Positions 61,470-64,000 of a DNA stretch of 64,000 nt are shown piece after piece (the stretch's first letter is position 1; the number at the start of each line of letters is the position of its first letter). The DNA comes from Pseudomonas bubulae (GTDB lineage: Bacteria > Pseudomonadota > Gammaproteobacteria > Pseudomonadales > Pseudomonadaceae). A program made the translations under genes and the position numbers. Location of the stretch: NCBI RefSeq assembly GCF_900618535.1, contig NZ_UYJA01000006.1:62001-126000 (forward strand), read 5' to 3'. A model generated the notes under the pieces. It saw only the letters and a program-made list of their open reading frames with translations. It had not been told where the DNA came from and did no database searches.

Positions 61470-62341
61470 AGATGACTGCCTGCAGTCTCCAGCAGCGCCC
61501 GCTGCAATACGTCTACCATCCGCAACCTTGGCCCTTGGGCAAGGCTGAGCAGCACAATTTCTCGGTCATAGCGCTTATCCCCGACCGGCTCAAGCACACA
61601 ACTGCCGGTCCAGCGCTCAATTCCCGACCAGCATGGCACCAGACTCACCCCAAGGCCCTGTGCCGTGAGCAGGGCGATGGTTTCCAGTGCATCCAGATCG
61701 AGCAGGGCAGCGGGTGACAGGCTGTGATCCTGCAAATACTGCAGGGCATGGCGGCCGCCCCAGGCATCGGGGTCATACTGAATGTACGGGCAGTGTTGCA
61801 GGCGGGCGTCGATGCCTTGCGTAGAGGGTTCATTGGAAATAAACAGCAAAGGCTCCTTGCGCAGCACTACCACCTCGAAGGTTTTGCTCAGTGCAAAGGG
61901 CGGTGCGACCACTATCGCGGCATCCAGCTCATTGGCCTCCAGCGCCTGATACAGCGCGCGCGATGTGCCGGGCACTATGACCGGTTTCAGTTGCGGGGTT
62001 GAGCGGGTCAAGGCGCGCAAGGCCTGTGGCAGAAGCCCCGTGAGCACGGTTGAAATGGCGCCGATGCGCAAGGGGCCGGTCAGGCCCTGGCTATCGGCAT
62101 CACCTGCCAGCAGCGCCACTTCATTGACGATGGCACGTGCCCGGGGCAGTAAATCCAGGCAGGCCAGGCTGGGTTTGGCCTCATGCCCGATGCGCACCAG
62201 AAGCTCCAGCCCGAGCTGGCGCTCAAGGGCCAGAATGCGCTGGCTGACGGCGGCGGCAGTGAGGTTTTCCAGGCGTGCTGCCCTGGCAATCGAGCCGCAA
62301 TCCACCACGGCGATCAGGCTTTTGAGGTAGCGCGTATCCAT
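61466..62341 (-). CDS. LysR-type transcriptional regulator
   Basis: LTTR of 291 residues. The N-terminal helix-turn-helix is clear (LIAVVDCGSIARAARLENLT, AAAVSQRILALERQLGLELL), followed by an effector-binding domain. It diverges from a VOC-family gene and an amidase with a 108-bp spacer, so it probably controls them; the inducer is unknown. It has no link to motility that I can see. Confidence 0.93.
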   Translation of the reverse strand: MDTRYLKSLIAVVDCGSIARAARLENLTAAAVSQRILALERQLGLELLVRIGHEAKPSLACLDLLPRARAIVNEVALLAGDADSQGLTGPLRIGAISTVLTGLLPQALRALTRSTPQLKPVIVPGTSRALYQALEANELDAAIVVAPPFALSKTFEVVVLRKEPLLFISNEPSTQGIDARLQHCPYIQYDPDAWGGRHALQYLQDHSLSPAALLDLDALETIALLTAQGLGVSLVPCWSGIERWTGSCVLEPVGDKRYDREIVLLSLAQGPRLRMVDVLQRALLETAGSHL

Positions 62342-62449
62342 AAGAATTTCTTTCTTTCACGGATAAAATAACAGGTTAGTTCTATTGAAGACGGCAATGC
62401 ATCATTGGCGCAAGGGCCATCTGGCCTGTTCCGGTTTCAGGAGGTCACT

Positions 62450-62863
62450 GTGCAATCGCTTTTTCATTTCGCCTATCACGTTCACGACCTGGTCTCGGCG
62501 CGGCGCTTTTATTGCGACGTGCTGGGCTGTGCTGAGGGCCGCAGCACGGAGAGCTGGGTAGATATCGACTTTTTCGGCCATCAGTTGTCGTTGCATCTGG
62601 GCGAGCCGTTTTCCGTTAGCAATACCGGGAAAGTCGGCGAGCACCGGGTGCCCATGCCACATTTTGGCGTGGTACTGGCCATGCCCGACTGGCACGCTCT
62701 CAAAGAACGCCTGCTGAGCCGTGACGTGCAGTTTGTACTGGAGCCGACCCTGCGCTTTGCCGGGACAGCGGGGGAGCAGGCGACGATGTTTTTCCTCGAC
62801 CCCTCGGGCAATCCCATTGAGATCAAGGGTTTTGCCGATTGGGCAGCGGTATATGCCGTGTAA
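62450..62863 (+). CDS. VOC-family (glyoxalase/dioxygenase-like) protein
   Basis: Protein of 137 residues with two beta-alpha-beta-beta-beta modules. Candidate metal ligands are His in FHFAYHVHDL, His in MPHFGVVL and Glu in GNPIEIKGF, a pattern used by glyoxalase I and extradiol dioxygenases. I chose GTG 62450 because AGGAGGT lies just upstream; the ATG-like start at 62405 lacks such a site. Substrate unknown; it may act on the same pathway as the amidase. Confidence 0.85.
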   Translation: MQSLFHFAYHVHDLVSARRFYCDVLGCAEGRSTESWVDIDFFGHQLSLHLGEPFSVSNTGKVGEHRVPMPHFGVVLAMPDWHALKERLLSRDVQFVLEPTLRFAGTAGEQATMFFLDPSGNPIEIKGFADWAAVYAV

Positions 62864-62892
62864 CACAGCCATAATCCGAGGTTAAACATCAC

Positions 62893-64000
62893 ATGAGCTT
62901 TCTTGACACTGCAGATGCCTGCGCGATCGCCGAACACGTACGCAAGGCGCTGCTTGGCCCCGGGCAGGTGGCTGAGCATTTTCTGGCGCAAACCAATGCC
63001 CGCGAACCTGCAATCCAGGCGTTTGCCGCGCTCGATGCGCAGTGCGTACGTAAACAGGCGCTGTGCCTGGGCAGCCCGCAGATCAATGGTTTATTGGCCG
63101 GTGTGCCGGTGGGGGTCAAGGACATCATTGATACCGGCGACCATCCGACTGCATTTTACTCGCCGATCTACGCCCACAACCGGCCCTCGCGGGATGCCCA
63201 TGTGGTTGCGCTGCTGCGTCAGGCCGGGGCGGTGATCATGGGTAAAACCCATACCACTGAATTTGCCTATATGCACACGGGGCCGACGCGTAATCCCCAT
63301 GACCTGCAGAGGACGCCGGGCAGCTCCAGTGCCGGCTCTGCTGCGGGCATGGCCGCGGGCTTTTTCCCCCTTGCCCTGGGCACGCAAACGGCGGGCTCGC
63401 TGCTTAAGCCTGCATCCTATTGCGGGTTATATGCCTTCAAGCCGTCCCATGGGCTGGTTTCCCTGGAAGGGGTCAAGCCCCTGGCGCCGAGCTTCGACAC
63501 CCTGGGCTGGTATGGCCGTTCGGTTCGCGACCTGGCGCTGCTCGCCCGGGTACTGGTGCCCGGCTTGCCGCAAACGAACGGGGAGAATGGCGCCCGTTCA
63601 TTCGGGTTTTGTCGTACGTCGCGTTGGGATCAGATCGATCCTTCGGTGGCTAAGGCCCTGCTGGCAGCTATGGAACAATTGAAAACCGCAGGCCACAGCG
63701 TCACCGAGGTGATACTGGAGGACGAGTTTGCCAGTGTTTTCGATGATCATCAGTTGATCAATGACTGCGAGGGTGCCCGTTCACTGAGCAAGGAGTGGCA
63801 ATCGAACCCCGAGCAACTGAGCCCGCAAGTGCTGGCCATGATTGATAGGGCGCGGGCCACCAGTTGGCAGCAGGAAACGGCAGCGAAGGCTCGGCTGGCG
63901 GCGTTGGCGCCGGTGTTGAAGGAGCATTTCGAAGCCTTTGACGCGATGCTGGGTGCCACCTGCGGCATGGTTGCGCCACTGGGGTTGCAGAGCACCGGGC
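62893..64000 (+). CDS. Amidase-signature family hydrolase (partial)
   Basis: Amidase of the Ser-Ser-Lys type, with 369 codons seen before the window edge. The catalytic Lys is in GVPVGVKDIIDT, the cis-Ser in GSSSAGSAAGMAAG and the nucleophile Ser in GTQTAGSLLKPASY. It starts 30 bp after the VOC gene, suggesting a two-gene operon. Aspartyl/glutamyl-tRNA amidotransferase GatA has the same fold, but the lone gene and context point to a catabolic amidase. Confidence 0.93.
   Translation, partial: MSFLDTADACAIAEHVRKALLGPGQVAEHFLAQTNAREPAIQAFAALDAQCVRKQALCLGSPQINGLLAGVPVGVKDIIDTGDHPTAFYSPIYAHNRPSRDAHVVALLRQAGAVIMGKTHTTEFAYMHTGPTRNPHDLQRTPGSSSAGSAAGMAAGFFPLALGTQTAGSLLKPASYCGLYAFKPSHGLVSLEGVKPLAPSFDTLGWYGRSVRDLALLARVLVPGLPQTNGENGARSFGFCRTSRWDQIDPSVAKALLAAMEQLKTAGHSVTEVILEDEFASVFDDHQLINDCEGARSLSKEWQSNPEQLSPQVLAMIDRARATSWQQETAAKARLAALAPVLKEHFEAFDAMLGATCGMVAPLGLQSTG

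Overview
The window comes from a GC-rich gammaproteobacterium, almost certainly a Pseudomonas of the fluorescens/putida type. The reasons are the phhR-phhABC locus, a polar-flagellum regulatory set (fleQ, fleSR, fleN, flhF, fliA), the MotC/MotD and ParC/ParP-like genes after the che operon, GG-N10-GC sigma-54 promoters, and many REP palindromes with arms like GTGGGAGCGGGCTTGCTCGCG. No rRNA, tRNA, CRISPR array or insertion sequence was seen.

Layout. 1-3.9 kb: phenylalanine/tyrosine catabolism, with phhA-phhB-phhC on the minus strand (phhC cut by the window edge) diverging from the activator phhR. 3.9-6.2 kb: a bacteriocin module with an SOS (LexA) box, a colicin D-type tRNase toxin with a pyocin-S domain, its immunity gene and a terminator. 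6.6-15.0 kb: flgFGHIJKL behind its own sigma-54 promoter; flgBCDE are not adjacent. 15.3-20.6 kb: a KAS III-like enzyme, fliC (long flagellin, sigma-28 promoter), fliD, fliS, fliT, with no flaG. 20.8-25.0 kb: fleQ and fleSR. 25.2-31.0 kb: fliEFGHIJ. 31.0-33.1 kb: hsbA, hsbR, hptB; the HsbR here lacks a receiver domain. 33.2-39.9 kb: fliK, fliLMNOPQR, flhB. 40.3-47.0 kb: a seven-gene chaperone-usher fimbrial operon lying between flhB and flhA. 47.2-52.4 kb: flhA, flhF, fleN, fliA. 52.6-61.4 kb: cheYZAB, motCD, parC, parP, cheW and a DUF2802 gene. 61.5-64.0 kb: a minus-strand LysR regulator diverging from a VOC-family protein and an amidase (cut by the window edge).

How it works together. Sequence signals fit the known Pseudomonas hierarchy: FleQ with RpoN drives fleSR, fliE, flhA and fliL (sigma-54 motifs are visible at each, and also before flgF and fliK), and FliA drives fliC. 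FlhF and FleN set flagellar place and number, ParC/ParP place the chemotaxis array, and HsbA/HsbR/HptB link a phosphorelay to the flagellar anti-sigma factor. The accessory parts (bacteriocin, variable flagellin centre, fimbrial operon) lie between conserved blocks, and REP pairs mark several operon junctions.

Main points for a second look: a colicin D-type toxin whose catalytic residues match colicin D in spacing; an HsbR without its receiver domain; a CheA linker with four repeats resembling the CheY-binding peptide of FliM; and a pap-like fimbrial operon between flhB and flhA.
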